Of a stretch of 8,651 nucleotides of DNA, positions 1-7,330 are shown piece after piece (the stretch's first letter is position 1; each line of letters opens with the position of its first letter). A program made the translations under genes and the position numbers. The notes under the pieces were generated by a model. That model did no database searches. It was not told the origin of the DNA and saw only the letters and a program-made list of their open reading frames with translations. This stretch comes from Desulfocapsa sulfexigens (GTDB lineage: Bacteria; Desulfobacterota; Desulfobulbia; Desulfobulbales; Desulfocapsaceae), in assembly GCA_015661935.1 (NCBI GenBank), contig DQVD01000383.1, forward strand, positions 1 to 8,651, written 5' to 3'.

Positions 1-167
1 CAGATGGAAACCAACTGTAGTTATTTCAGCCGCAGGCTGCTAACTATTCTGGCTTCTGTCTTCTGAATGTGCCCGTAGGGCATCATGTTCACTGGCCTGT
101 CGTACAGTCTCTATGCCGGAGTGTGGAATCAGGAGATAGCTCATCAAAATGTTTCCGGTAATTTGGT
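1..167. other. Sequence downstream of dnaE, no supported gene
   Basis: The 167 nt after the dnaE stop contain no clear intrinsic terminator. A 5-bp GC-rich hairpin, CAGCC-GCA-GGCTG (28-40), is present but lacks a following T-run on the minus strand. Two short minus-strand frames overlap here: a 34-codon ATG frame at 40-144 and a shorter frame ending near the same place. Neither has a good SD or a recognisable product, so I leave them uncalled. Transcription from dnaE may continue past the left edge. Confidence 0.5.
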
Positions 168-3100
168 TCAACCATTTGCTGTTCCTGCCTGTCCCCAGCG
201 TTTTCTTTTAGTGCTTGTTATCGTCTTCTTTTTATACGACAGGGCCATATAGCCAAGTATCTGTTCAGTTGCTTCGGTGAATTCCCTGCATGGTCGAATA
301 GTAAGATCTTTTAAAATTTCAATATCCACTTCTCCCTGTCCCGGAAAATGCATGGTAAGAAGAAGGGGACAGTTGCCATGATATTGGTAAAGTGTCTGCT
401 TGAGGGATTCCATACGTTTTCTGCTGATTTTTTCACTGTTAAGCAGGATTTTTACAGACTCTGTATGGGTTACTCTGGCATCGGGAAGTAATTCCAGTGA
501 TTCGGCAATGATCTTTGGCCCCCGCTCATCATTTTGAACAGTACCCTGAACAATAATAGTTTCAGTTGATGAGAGCAGCGAATAGCACTCGGCATAGGTA
601 TTTGGAAATACAATTACTTCAACAGCATTTAAAAGATCCTCAATGACGATAAAAGCCATGGGGTCGCCTTTTTTACTTTTCAGTTGCTTGCAACTGCGAA
701 TTAGTCCGCCAATTCGCACAGGTTGATCTTCACCATATTCGGCAAGGCCGGCAATGTCAGTGTCAGTTATGGTTTTTATCTCATGGATATCTTCATCAAG
801 TGGATGTCCTGTTATATAAAATCCCACGGTTTCCTTTTCCTGAGTGAGTCGCAGTCGTTCATCCCATTCGGGAATGTCGGGAAGAATGATAGCACTTTTA
901 TCAGTTGTATCGGTGACGGGAGACAGGGCAAAGAGTGAGAGTTGACCACTCTGTTTGTCTCGTTGAACAGCTTTGGCCTTTTCCATGGCCTGTTCAACAA
1001 TGGCCATCAGTTGGGAGCGTTTACAGCCAATGGAATCAAAGGAACCTGATTTGATAAGGCTTTCAATAACCCGGGAGTTTACTTTCCTGGAGTCCACACG
1101 GTTGCAGAAATCCTCCAGTGAGTTGTATTTTCCATTTTCACTGCGCTCTTCAATAATGGATTGCAGGGCAGCTTCCCCCACATTTTTAACGGCTGCCAGG
1201 CCAAATCGAATCTTGTCATTCTTAACAGAGAAATCGATCAGAGACTCGTTGATATCAGGGGGCAGAACTTCAATTGAATGCTCCCTGCACTCATTAATAT
1301 AAAGGACAATCTTGTCGGTATTGTTCATGTCGCATGAGAGCAGGGCGGCCATGAACTGTGCCGGATAGTGAGCTTTCAGGTAAGCAGTTTGATAAGAGAT
1401 AAGGGCATAAGCTGCTGAATGGGATTTGTTGAATCCGTATCCAGCAAATTTAGCCATCAGATCAAAGACATATTCAGCTTTTTTCTCATCAACGTTGTTT
1501 TCTATGGCCCCCTTCATGAACTTGACTTTTTCCTGATCCATAACTTCTACAATTTTCTTACCCATGGCACGACGCAGAATATCGGCGTCACCGAGCGTGT
1601 AATTGGCAAGAATATTGGCAATTTTCATAACCTGTTCCTGGTAGACAATAACTCCGTAAGTCTCTTCAAGTACAGGTTTCAATTGGGGCAGGGGAAAATT
1701 TGCTTTTGCACGGCCATGTTTGGTCTCAACAAAGTCATCGACCATGCCGGAATCCAGAGGCCCAGGACGATACAGGGCAACAAGTGCAATAAGATCACTA
1801 AATTGCTCAGGTGCCATCTTCACCAGAAGTTCTCGCATTCCCGAACTCTCAAGCTGAAAAACACCAAGTGCATCACCGGAACAGAGAAGTTCAAAGGTCT
1901 TGATGTCATCCATGGGGAGCGCATCAATGTCCAGATCCGTTCCAATATCCGCTTTGATATGTTTTAAGGCATTGTCAATTACGGTGAGTGTTTTAAGACC
2001 TAGAAAGTCGAACTTGATAAGCCCGGTCATCTCAGTATGTTTCATGTCATACTGGGTGAGTGTCTCTCCTTCTTTTCCCTTGCAGGTGGGGAGATACTCA
2101 ACCATGGGTTTGGGCGAGACAACAACACCTGCTGCATGGGTGGAGGTATGGCGGGCGAGCCCTTCCAGAGTTTGCGCAACTTTAATCAGTTCTGCAATGC
2201 GGGGATCTTTGTTGGCAGCGTCGGCAATTCGCGGTTCTTCGTCGATGGCCTTGTCAATGGTCATCTTTAGTGCATCGGGGATCAGTTTGGCGATTTTATC
2301 CACTTCGCTAAAAGGTATATCGAGTGCACGACCCACATCGCGGATAGCGCCTTTGGCTTTCATGGAACCAAATGTAATAATTTGTGCAACATGTGGTGCA
2401 CCGCCATATTTGCGGCGCACATAATCTATGACCTCACCACGCCTGTCCTGACAGAAATCGATGTCAAAGTCAGGCATGCTGACCCGTTCAGGATTTAAGA
2501 ATCGCTCAAAGATAAGGCCGTAGGGGATGGGATCTATATTGGTGATCTTCATGGTGTAGGCCGCAAGACTTCCTGCTCCTGATCCACGTCCTGGGCCAAC
2601 AGGGATTTTGTGGTCCAGTGCCCAGTTGATAAAATCGGCAACAATAAGAAAGTAGCCCGGGAATCCCATGGAATTAATGATTCCAATTTCAAATTCGAGG
2701 CGTTTTTTATACTGTTCTTCAATTTCTTTACTGAATGTTCCAGCTGTGCGCATGGCAGCAAAGCGATCCTTCAGTCCCTCCCGGCATGCATCAACAAACA
2801 TGCTTTCCAGTGTCTGTCCTTCCGGTACTGGAAATTCAGGGAAATGGTAGTCACCAAGGTCTATTTCAAGATTACACCTGTCAGCCACTTCACTGGTGTT
2901 GGCAACAGCTTCAGGAAATGCCTTGAAACTATTTTCCATCTCTTCGGAAGATTTAAAATAAAAAGTATCGGAAGAGAAACTGAAATGTTTAGGATCGTTG
3001 ATGGTCCTGCCGGTCTGGATACAGAGCAGAACCTCATGAGCATGTGCATCCTCCTGATTCAGGTAGTGGCAGTCATTGGTGGCAACCAGTTTTATGCCAA

Positions 3101-3689
3101 GCTCTTTTGCAATTTTTACAAGGCCGGTATTTGCTGTTTTTTGTTCAGGAATTCCGTTTTGCTGGACTTCAAGATAAAATCTGTCACCGAAAATATCATG
3201 GTAGATCTTGGCTTTGGCTTTTGCTGCATCCACTCCTTTATGAACCACAAGCCATGGAACTTCGCCGTGTAGACAAGCACTTAAACAGATTAGTCCTTCG
3301 TTGTGTGATTCTAAAACTTCCATGTCGATTCTTGGTTTGGAATAGAATCCTTCAAACTGGGCAATACCCGCAAGCCGCATAAGGTTTTGATAGCCAGTAA
3401 AGTTCATGGCAAGCAAAACAATATGATAAGCCTTTGTGGGGGCAGTGGCATCACGATCCGAACGTTTGCCCGGTGCAATATAAAACTCACAACCAACGAT
3501 GGGTTTGATGCCTTTGGCTTTAGCCTTAAGGTAAAATTCAAGAGCGCCATGCATGGCACCGTGGTCAGTTATGGCCACAGCGTCCATTCCATACTCTTTG
3601 CATTTTGCAAGGAGGTCGGGAATACGGATTGCTCCATCAAGGAGGCTGTATTGGGTGTGTAGGTGGAGGTGGGTGAAACCAGCAGTCAT
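168..3689 (-). CDS. dnaE: DNA polymerase III subunit alpha (DnaE1 type)
   Basis: Catalytic subunit of the replicative polymerase, working in the cytoplasm with the beta clamp and clamp loader. Its 1173 residues match the usual DnaE1 length (about 1160), and the order of domains is complete. The PHP domain (about 5-210) has an HxH at H9/H11, TDHG at 41-44, E68, H89, C139 and DCH at 206-208. The polymerase core has GRGSGAGS at 367-374, PDFDIDF at 406-412 (catalytic D407 and D409) and KFDFLGL at 559-565 (third Asp, D561). A helix-hairpin-helix region follows at about 827-888, then a textbook clamp-binding motif QLSLF at 916-920, an OB fold at about 991-1070 and a C-terminal tail. The start is firm: ATG with AAGGA 6 nt upstream. 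That SD overlaps the stop of the lipoprotein gene before it, which suggests coupled translation. Nothing looks truncated or shifted. Identification is certain. Confidence 0.99.
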   Translation of the reverse strand: MTAGFTHLHLHTQYSLLDGAIRIPDLLAKCKEYGMDAVAITDHGAMHGALEFYLKAKAKGIKPIVGCEFYIAPGKRSDRDATAPTKAYHIVLLAMNFTGYQNLMRLAGIAQFEGFYSKPRIDMEVLESHNEGLICLSACLHGEVPWLVVHKGVDAAKAKAKIYHDIFGDRFYLEVQQNGIPEQKTANTGLVKIAKELGIKLVATNDCHYLNQEDAHAHEVLLCIQTGRTINDPKHFSFSSDTFYFKSSEEMENSFKAFPEAVANTSEVADRCNLEIDLGDYHFPEFPVPEGQTLESMFVDACREGLKDRFAAMRTAGTFSKEIEEQYKKRLEFEIGIINSMGFPGYFLIVADFINWALDHKIPVGPGRGSGAGSLAAYTMKITNIDPIPYGLIFERFLNPERVSMPDFDIDFCQDRRGEVIDYVRRKYGGAPHVAQIITFGSMKAKGAIRDVGRALDIPFSEVDKIAKLIPDALKMTIDKAIDEEPRIADAANKDPRIAELIKVAQTLEGLARHTSTHAAGVVVSPKPMVEYLPTCKGKEGETLTQYDMKHTEMTGLIKFDFLGLKTLTVIDNALKHIKADIGTDLDIDALPMDDIKTFELLCSGDALGVFQLESSGMRELLVKMAPEQFSDLIALVALYRPGPLDSGMVDDFVETKHGRAKANFPLPQLKPVLEETYGVIVYQEQVMKIANILANYTLGDADILRRAMGKKIVEVMDQEKVKFMKGAIENNVDEKKAEYVFDLMAKFAGYGFNKSHSAAYALISYQTAYLKAHYPAQFMAALLSCDMNNTDKIVLYINECREHSIEVLPPDINESLIDFSVKNDKIRFGLAAVKNVGEAALQSIIEERSENGKYNSLEDFCNRVDSRKVNSRVIESLIKSGSFDSIGCKRSQLMAIVEQAMEKAKAVQRDKQSGQLSLFALSPVTDTTDKSAIILPDIPEWDERLRLTQEKETVGFYITGHPLDEDIHEIKTITDTDIAGLAEYGEDQPVRIGGLIRSCKQLKSKKGDPMAFIVIEDLLNAVEVIVFPNTYAECYSLLSSTETIIVQGTVQNDERGPKIIAESLELLPDARVTHTESVKILLNSEKISRKRMESLKQTLYQYHGNCPLLLTMHFPGQGEVDIEILKDLTIRPCREFTEATEQILGYMALSYKKKTITSTKRKRWGQAGTANG

Positions 3690-3695
3690 AATAGA

Positions 3696-3701
3696 TCCTT
3701 A
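3696..3701 (-). promoter_or_regulatory. dnaE ribosome binding site overlapping the upstream stop codon
   Basis: On the minus strand TAAGGA lies 6 nt before the dnaE ATG, and its first three bases are the TAA stop of the lipoprotein gene. A ribosome finishing the lipoprotein therefore ends on the dnaE SD. This fixes the dnaE start and suggests translational coupling. The coupling itself is inference. Confidence 0.75.
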
Positions 3702-4631
3702 AAGGCCCTTTGCCCCTTCCTGAAGTGTATTGTCTAGAATGCAGTCATTTAAGTCAGCTCCTGTGAAATCTGCATGGATCAGGTTTGATCCTGTGAAATC
3801 AGCACCGCTCAAATCAGCATCTTTTAGATTCGCCCCGGGAAGATTTGTAGAAAGAAGAGTAGCACCACTTAGATTTGCTCCTTCAAGATTAGCACGTCTC
3901 AGATTTGCACGGCTGAGATCGGCATCTTTCAGATTTGCGCTCTTGAGGTTTGCACCAACCAGATGAGCCTGACGAAGATCAGCATCTTCAAAGTTACAGT
4001 TGGGGCAGTTTTGGGCCATACTTTTAACGGTATGTTTTACTTCTTCCTTCGATGCAGTCGAACCACTGTTTGTGGCATCCTGTACCGGAGGAGGAACCGG
4101 TGTACTAATGACAGGAGCAGCTACAGCGGTTCGGGTACCCTGTGTCCTGCTCATGGACTGACGGACATAAGTGGTTTTTTTGTCTTTTCTTGTCTTTATC
4201 TTTATCCTGTGTGGGTTACCTGCTGATGCCGTAACAGTATAGGCAAGTGCACCGTTGCCGGTGAAAAAGAGATATTGATCTTTTTCAGGCTCTTTATAGG
4301 TGGAATAGCAATTTGTATCACCAAAATACCAGACGTTAAACTTGATGCAGATTTTACCATCACTCTTAATGTCCCAATTACCATAATCAATGTTATTGTT
4401 GAATATTGAGCGGGCAGATAAAGAACCATCCTGACTGAAAAAGAGGTAGGCATCAAATTCTGATGATATCAGGCGGAGGGTGTTTTCAGAACTCAGATCG
4501 AAAATTTCCTGAGCGTCCAAAGCCGTGCTCCCCTTCTTTTCTATGGTGCTGACCGTGGAGGCAGCACAGCTGGAAAGAAGGAGCAAAATAAGGCCGGTTA
4601 CAAACCGGGATAGGTAAGAATTCAAAATCAT
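3699..4631 (-). CDS. Pentapeptide-repeat lipoprotein
   Basis: Predicted envelope lipoprotein of unknown role, 310 residues from the ATG at 4631. It begins with a lipoprotein signal: R9, a hydrophobic stretch at about 10-19, and lipobox LSSC with C22 as the lipidation site. Residues about 40-145 form a compact domain with a G-x-W, a DGK-x-C and a second Cys. This loosely resembles small secreted DUF995-like domains, but I am not sure. A Pro/Thr/Ser-rich linker (about 165-195) follows, then CPNC at 209-212, then 18 consecutive A(D/N)LXX pentapeptides (about 212-301) predicted to form a right-handed quadrilateral beta-helix. Start choice is open. An upstream in-frame TTG at 4664 would sit almost at the predicted transcription start and is unlikely. 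ATG 4631 has GGAG only 1 nt away. TTG at 4625 has the same GGAG at 7 nt and also leaves an intact signal peptide. The gene abuts dnaE by 9 nt. Some pentapeptide proteins mimic DNA and protect gyrase, but a lipidated, exported one should not act that way. Confidence 0.88.
   Translation of the reverse strand: MILNSYLSRFVTGLILLLLSSCAASTVSTIEKKGSTALDAQEIFDLSSENTLRLISSEFDAYLFFSQDGSLSARSIFNNNIDYGNWDIKSDGKICIKFNVWYFGDTNCYSTYKEPEKDQYLFFTGNGALAYTVTASAGNPHRIKIKTRKDKKTTYVRQSMSRTQGTRTAVAAPVISTPVPPPVQDATNSGSTASKEEVKHTVKSMAQNCPNCNFEDADLRQAHLVGANLKSANLKDADLSRANLRRANLEGANLSGATLLSTNLPGANLKDADLSGADFTGSNLIHADFTGADLNDCILDNTLQEGAKGL
3729..3998 (-). repeat. 15-bp periodic coding repeat (18 pentapeptide units)
   Basis: Eighteen tandem 15-bp units encode the pentapeptide array inside the lipoprotein gene. 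On the plus strand they read as degenerate copies of a unit such as AGATTTGCACC, recurring every 15 bases. The units differ from each other at the third codon position and in the two variable residues, so this is an old, diverged array rather than a recent expansion. Confidence 0.85.
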
Positions 4632-4636
4632 TCTCC
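4632..4636 (-). promoter_or_regulatory. Shine-Dalgarno that bears on the lipoprotein start
   Basis: GGAGA on the minus strand is the only SD-like sequence near the lipoprotein start. Its GGAG core lies 1 nt from ATG 4631, which is too close for normal use, and 7 nt from an in-frame TTG at 4625-4623, which is ideal. The true start may therefore be TTG, two codons inside the annotated ATG. Confidence 0.5.
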
Positions 4637-4679
4637 GGTATAGAATAAAAAATGGAAAGTGCAAAAAGGGGAATATAGG

Positions 4680-4709
4680 AATATACCATATTCATGGGGA
4701 AATGCACAA
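4680..4709 (-). promoter_or_regulatory. Candidate sigma70 promoter for lipoprotein-dnaE
   Basis: On the minus strand there is an extended -10, TGG followed by TATATT (4680-4688), with 5 of 6 bases matching TATAAT. A weak -35, TTGTGC (4704-4709), lies 18 nt upstream. Transcription would start near 4673, leaving a leader of about 40 nt before the lipoprotein start. The 130-nt gap after the MotA-like gene, against 9-12 nt elsewhere in the cluster, supports a promoter here. The -35 match is poor, so the call rests on the extended -10. Confidence 0.5.
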
Positions 4710-4761
4710 TCAAAGGTCGGTCTGTAAACGCTTTTTGCCGGAGAAGATATTAGATCATAAT

Positions 4762-5565
4762 TCAAGCAGTAATATTAAAACGTTCCTTGAGTTTTTTATA
4801 GGAGACAAGGGTTCCCTGACGTTCAGATGGTGTAAGGAAAGACTCCAGTTTAGTCTTGAGAATGGTAGGGTTTACTTCAGAATCAATGGCAATAACTCCT
4901 TCCATAATTATTTTTTGTAGCAGGAGTTCCTGGTTGGTTCGTTCCCGCAGAAATGAAGCAAAGGGAAGGACAAAGAGATTAGCACAGATAATGCCATACA
5001 GGGTTGAGGTAAGGGCAATGGGCACAGCTTTTAAGATGATTGAAGTGTCTCCAATGCCTCCAAGCATGGAGATCAGACCAACCACACTACCTGTGATTCC
5101 AAAGGCTGGGAAAAAGTCTGCAATGGTTCGCAGCACACGCTCTGAATCTTCACGTCTCATTTTAAAGAAATATATTTCAGTATTTAAAATATCCCTCATT
5201 TGATCAGTTCTGTAGCCGTCTACAAGACAACCAAGTGCTCTTCTGAGAAACAGAATGGAGGTCTCATTTTCTTCTTCCTGAAGTGATAGAATGCCTTCAA
5301 TACGGGATTTAATAGATAAATCAATGAGGATTTGGACAATTTCCGTCTCTTTCTTGATCTTTCTTTTGTAATTGGCACGCAGTACTTTTAGGACAATAGT
5401 CAACTGCTCAGTTCTAAAGCTTAAGAATGCTGCACCAAGTGTCCCGCCAAAAACAATAAGCAGCCCTGATATATTAAAATAGAGGCTGAGATTTCCATTG
5501 ATGATGAAGCCGAAACAAAAAATAGAAATGAACAGAAAGAGACCTAGAAAATTTTTATATTTCAT
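4762..5565 (-). CDS. motA: MotA-family stator protein (MotA/TolQ/ExbB proton channel)
   Basis: Inner-membrane channel subunit of a flagellar-type stator, expected to form a 5:2 complex with the MotB-like protein encoded just upstream and to turn ion flow into rotor torque. Its 267 residues fit the family. Four membrane segments are visible at about 6-23, 29-50, 149-170 and 180-203, with a large cytoplasmic loop between the second and third. GGTLGAA at 40-46 is typical of the MotA N-terminus. The loop has the R-x-E-G-I-L pattern (R88, then E97/E98), in the place of the rotor-contacting charges R90 and E98 of E. coli MotA. The third segment begins PAFGITGSVVGLISML with P153, matching the conserved P173 of E. 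coli; P201 matches P222. The start is ATG with AAGGTG 8 nt upstream. Cation specificity cannot be read from the sequence. A relative serving another rotary system is possible, but MotA fits better than ExbB/TolQ because all four segments and the loop charges are present. Confidence 0.93.
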   Translation of the reverse strand: MKYKNFLGLFLFISIFCFGFIINGNLSLYFNISGLLIVFGGTLGAAFLSFRTEQLTIVLKVLRANYKRKIKKETEIVQILIDLSIKSRIEGILSLQEEENETSILFLRRALGCLVDGYRTDQMRDILNTEIYFFKMRREDSERVLRTIADFFPAFGITGSVVGLISMLGGIGDTSIILKAVPIALTSTLYGIICANLFVLPFASFLRERTNQELLLQKIIMEGVIAIDSEVNPTILKTKLESFLTPSERQGTLVSYKKLKERFNITA

Positions 5566-5573
5566 GATTGCTA

Positions 5574-5580
5574 CACCTTA
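5574..5580 (-). promoter_or_regulatory. motA ribosome binding site overlapping the motB stop
   Basis: TAAGGTG on the minus strand combines the TAA stop of the MotB-like gene with an AAGGTG SD lying 8 nt before the MotA-like ATG. The arrangement supports coupled translation of the two stator subunits and confirms the start. Confidence 0.7.
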
Positions 5581-6702
5581 TAAAAGATTTTCGGTAGTGG
5601 CTTTTACTACAGGAGCCAGGCGTTTGGAAATAATAATCTCCACTCGCCGATTTACTGCCCGATTGATCACACTGGTATTAGGCCGGCGAGGACGATTAGA
5701 ACCGAAGCCGGAGACGATGAATTGTTTTGAGTCCATTCCCATTTCTTCAATGAGGAATCGTGCGACACTGCTTGCTCGCACAACAGAGAGTTCCCAGTTA
5801 GAAGCAAAACGGGAAGAATGCATTGGCTGATTGTCTGTATGACCAATGACGTTGATCATATACGGGGTCTTTTTAATGACAGCAGCAATTTTTATGAGAG
5901 AGTTTCTGGCTTTGCCGGAAAGATCTGCCTGTCCGGTAAAAAAGAGAAGATCTCCAGTGAGAATGATCCGCATGGTTTTGTCAGGAACTACTTCAATGGA
6001 GGCAAAGTTGTTGAGTTTTCCCTCTCTGAGTATTTGCCTACTCATGTCGTACATATCGCTGAACGTATCTGTTTGGTGAAATTCAGGAATAGTTTGTTTG
6101 TCTATTTTTAGAGGAGCAGGTTCTATTATATCGGTTTGAACAGGCCCAGTGGATAAGGAATCTTCCTGTAATTGTTCCTGTTCTTGAGTATCTTCTGTAT
6201 CTTTAACATCGCTGGAAGGTTTTGGTTCTGGTTCAACAAAGACTACCTGGTCACGGAACAGGTCATCAATGTCCAGGTTGTCGATATGTACCTTTTCAAC
6301 CTTTTTGACACTATTTGAGTTTATGGGTGGTGTGTCGCTGGCGAATGGAATTATAGGAACGATGAGATTGTTATTACTCAAAATATCGATGGCATCAATG
6401 GGATTTCCATCAACAATTTCTGGTGTATCACTCACAAGAAATTCTTCATGGGAAGCCTGATAAATAAACATGGTAAGAAAGAGAATGAACATGGTCGTCA
6501 TGAGATCCGACCAGGCAACAGACCAATGGACAGGTCTTTGTGTACGTTCACGGTAAAAGGAATCTTCAATGACAAACGTATTTACTTTGAAAGTTTTTTC
6601 CGAAGGGTGGTGTGGGATATATACAGGGAGTGGTTCTGTAGCAGCGGTAGCAGGTTCTGGTTGAAATGATGTTTCTGTTGATAACTCTTGCTGCTCGGTC
6701 AT
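5578..6702 (-). CDS. motB: MotB-family stator protein (OmpA-like peptidoglycan-binding domain)
   Basis: Stator subunit that anchors a MotA-type channel to peptidoglycan. Its single membrane helix (about 62-81) begins VAWSDLMTTMF, and D66 is at the place of the essential ion-carrying Asp (D32 in E. coli). The C-terminal OmpA/MotB domain (about 245-360) has the family signatures GHTDNQP (287-293), SNWELSVVRA (301-310) and NRRVEI (351-356). At 374 residues it is larger than classical MotB (about 250-310). It carries about 61 residues before the helix, rich in Glu, Pro and Thr, and a linker of about 150 residues that is acidic and Gln/Glu-rich around 155-185. It precedes motA, whereas the usual order is motA-motB. 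The start is the first ATG after an in-frame TAA at 6727-6729. I see no SD in front of it and no in-frame GTG or TTG alternative upstream. No other flagellar genes are in view, so use in flagella rather than another stator role is inferred from the family. Confidence 0.94.
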   Translation of the reverse strand: MTEQQELSTETSFQPEPATAATEPLPVYIPHHPSEKTFKVNTFVIEDSFYRERTQRPVHWSVAWSDLMTTMFILFLTMFIYQASHEEFLVSDTPEIVDGNPIDAIDILSNNNLIVPIIPFASDTPPINSNSVKKVEKVHIDNLDIDDLFRDQVVFVEPEPKPSSDVKDTEDTQEQEQLQEDSLSTGPVQTDIIEPAPLKIDKQTIPEFHQTDTFSDMYDMSRQILREGKLNNFASIEVVPDKTMRIILTGDLLFFTGQADLSGKARNSLIKIAAVIKKTPYMINVIGHTDNQPMHSSRFASNWELSVVRASSVARFLIEEMGMDSKQFIVSGFGSNRPRRPNTSVINRAVNRRVEIIISKRLAPVVKATTENLL

Positions 6703-6969
6703 GGGCGAATAGGTTTTGGTAATATGTTAATAGAAGTAGTACCGATTAATCCGGAACCGCCTACTATGATACTTCGTGTTTTTTTTATTTTGCTGTGTCA
6801 TAAATCTTTGAAGAAAAATGAGTGAATCTGTACTCTCCAACATAAGGATTGCTTCATACTACTGTACTTGTCTCTCCTCTTTTGCTATATCAAATGTAGC
6901 TTTTAAACACAAGGCGACTCTGGGTATAAGCTGCGATTGTTTGGGGGAATTGTTTCGTACTATGTAATT

Positions 6970-7178
6970 AGGAACGGGGACGAAATAACTTCCCCATGTA
7001 TGCACCCCAAGTCCATTAACTTCGCTGCGCATCTCGACTTTAGGCCATATTGATCAATCTGAATAACGAAAAATCCTCACATAGGCAAGCTATGCTGCGG
7101 GTTTTAGTTTTCCGGATTGAGCCAATATAACCTGAATCCGAGCGCCTAAATTGGGGAAGTTATTTCATCCCCGTTCCT
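6970..7178. mobile_element. MITE/REP-like non-coding element with 27-bp terminal inverted repeats
   Basis: The ends, 6970-6996 and 7152-7178, are inverted copies of each other with one mismatch in 27 (GGAACGGGGACGAAATAACT on the left). Further inverted pairs lie inside: TTTAGGC (7039-7045) with GCCTAAA (7144-7150), and ATATTGATCAATCTG (7047-7061) with its near complement at 7113-7128. The apex is a perfect small hairpin, CATAG-GCAAG-CTATG (7080-7094). A transcript or single strand could fold into one long branched hairpin. A possible 3-bp duplication, TTA, flanks the ends (6968-6970 and 7178-7180). There is no transposase and no open frame, so any mobility would need a transposase elsewhere. 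The structure is seen directly; the mobile nature is inferred from the long terminal repeats and size, and a nonmobile structured element is the alternative. Confidence 0.7.
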
Positions 7179-7330
7179 TAACTTTTCAAGAAAGCCAATC
7201 AACAGCTATACAGAATTGAAATTTACTCAGGCCATGGCCGAGAAAACTCCCTGAGTCAGTTCTTTGTACGATAGTGATAAAGTTGTGATGCATAATAAAT
7301 GTGAGAGAAATTGAAAATATTGTTAAGTTT

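Noticed and set aside
28..40. dnaE terminator
   Set aside because: The 5-bp stem with a 3-nt loop is not followed by a T-run in the direction of dnaE transcription and lies about 130 nt past the stop.
40..144. 34-codon minus-strand ATG frame just after dnaE, and an overlapping frame with a protein-like tail
   Set aside because: Too short, no proper SD, no family resemblance, and two overlapping frames look equally plausible; a gene fragment cannot be excluded.
1419..1967. 182-codon plus-strand frame, and other long plus-strand frames inside 700-3660
   Set aside because: All lie antisense to dnaE, with no SD or domain; shadows of a fully conserved gene on the other strand.
3730..3966. Repetitive plus-strand frame rich in SAP/FRFA units
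   Set aside because: It is the antisense of the pentapeptide array; its periodicity is inherited from the 15-bp coding repeat.
6818..6967. 49-codon plus-strand ATG frame in the intergenic region
   Set aside because: Weak SD, Cys/Ser-rich composition resembling chance translation, no recognisable domain, and it ends at the border of the inverted-repeat element.
6970..7178. CRISPR array or integron attC site
   Set aside because: The repeats are inverted and occur as a single pair, with no regular spacers and no integrase-type core sites recognised.
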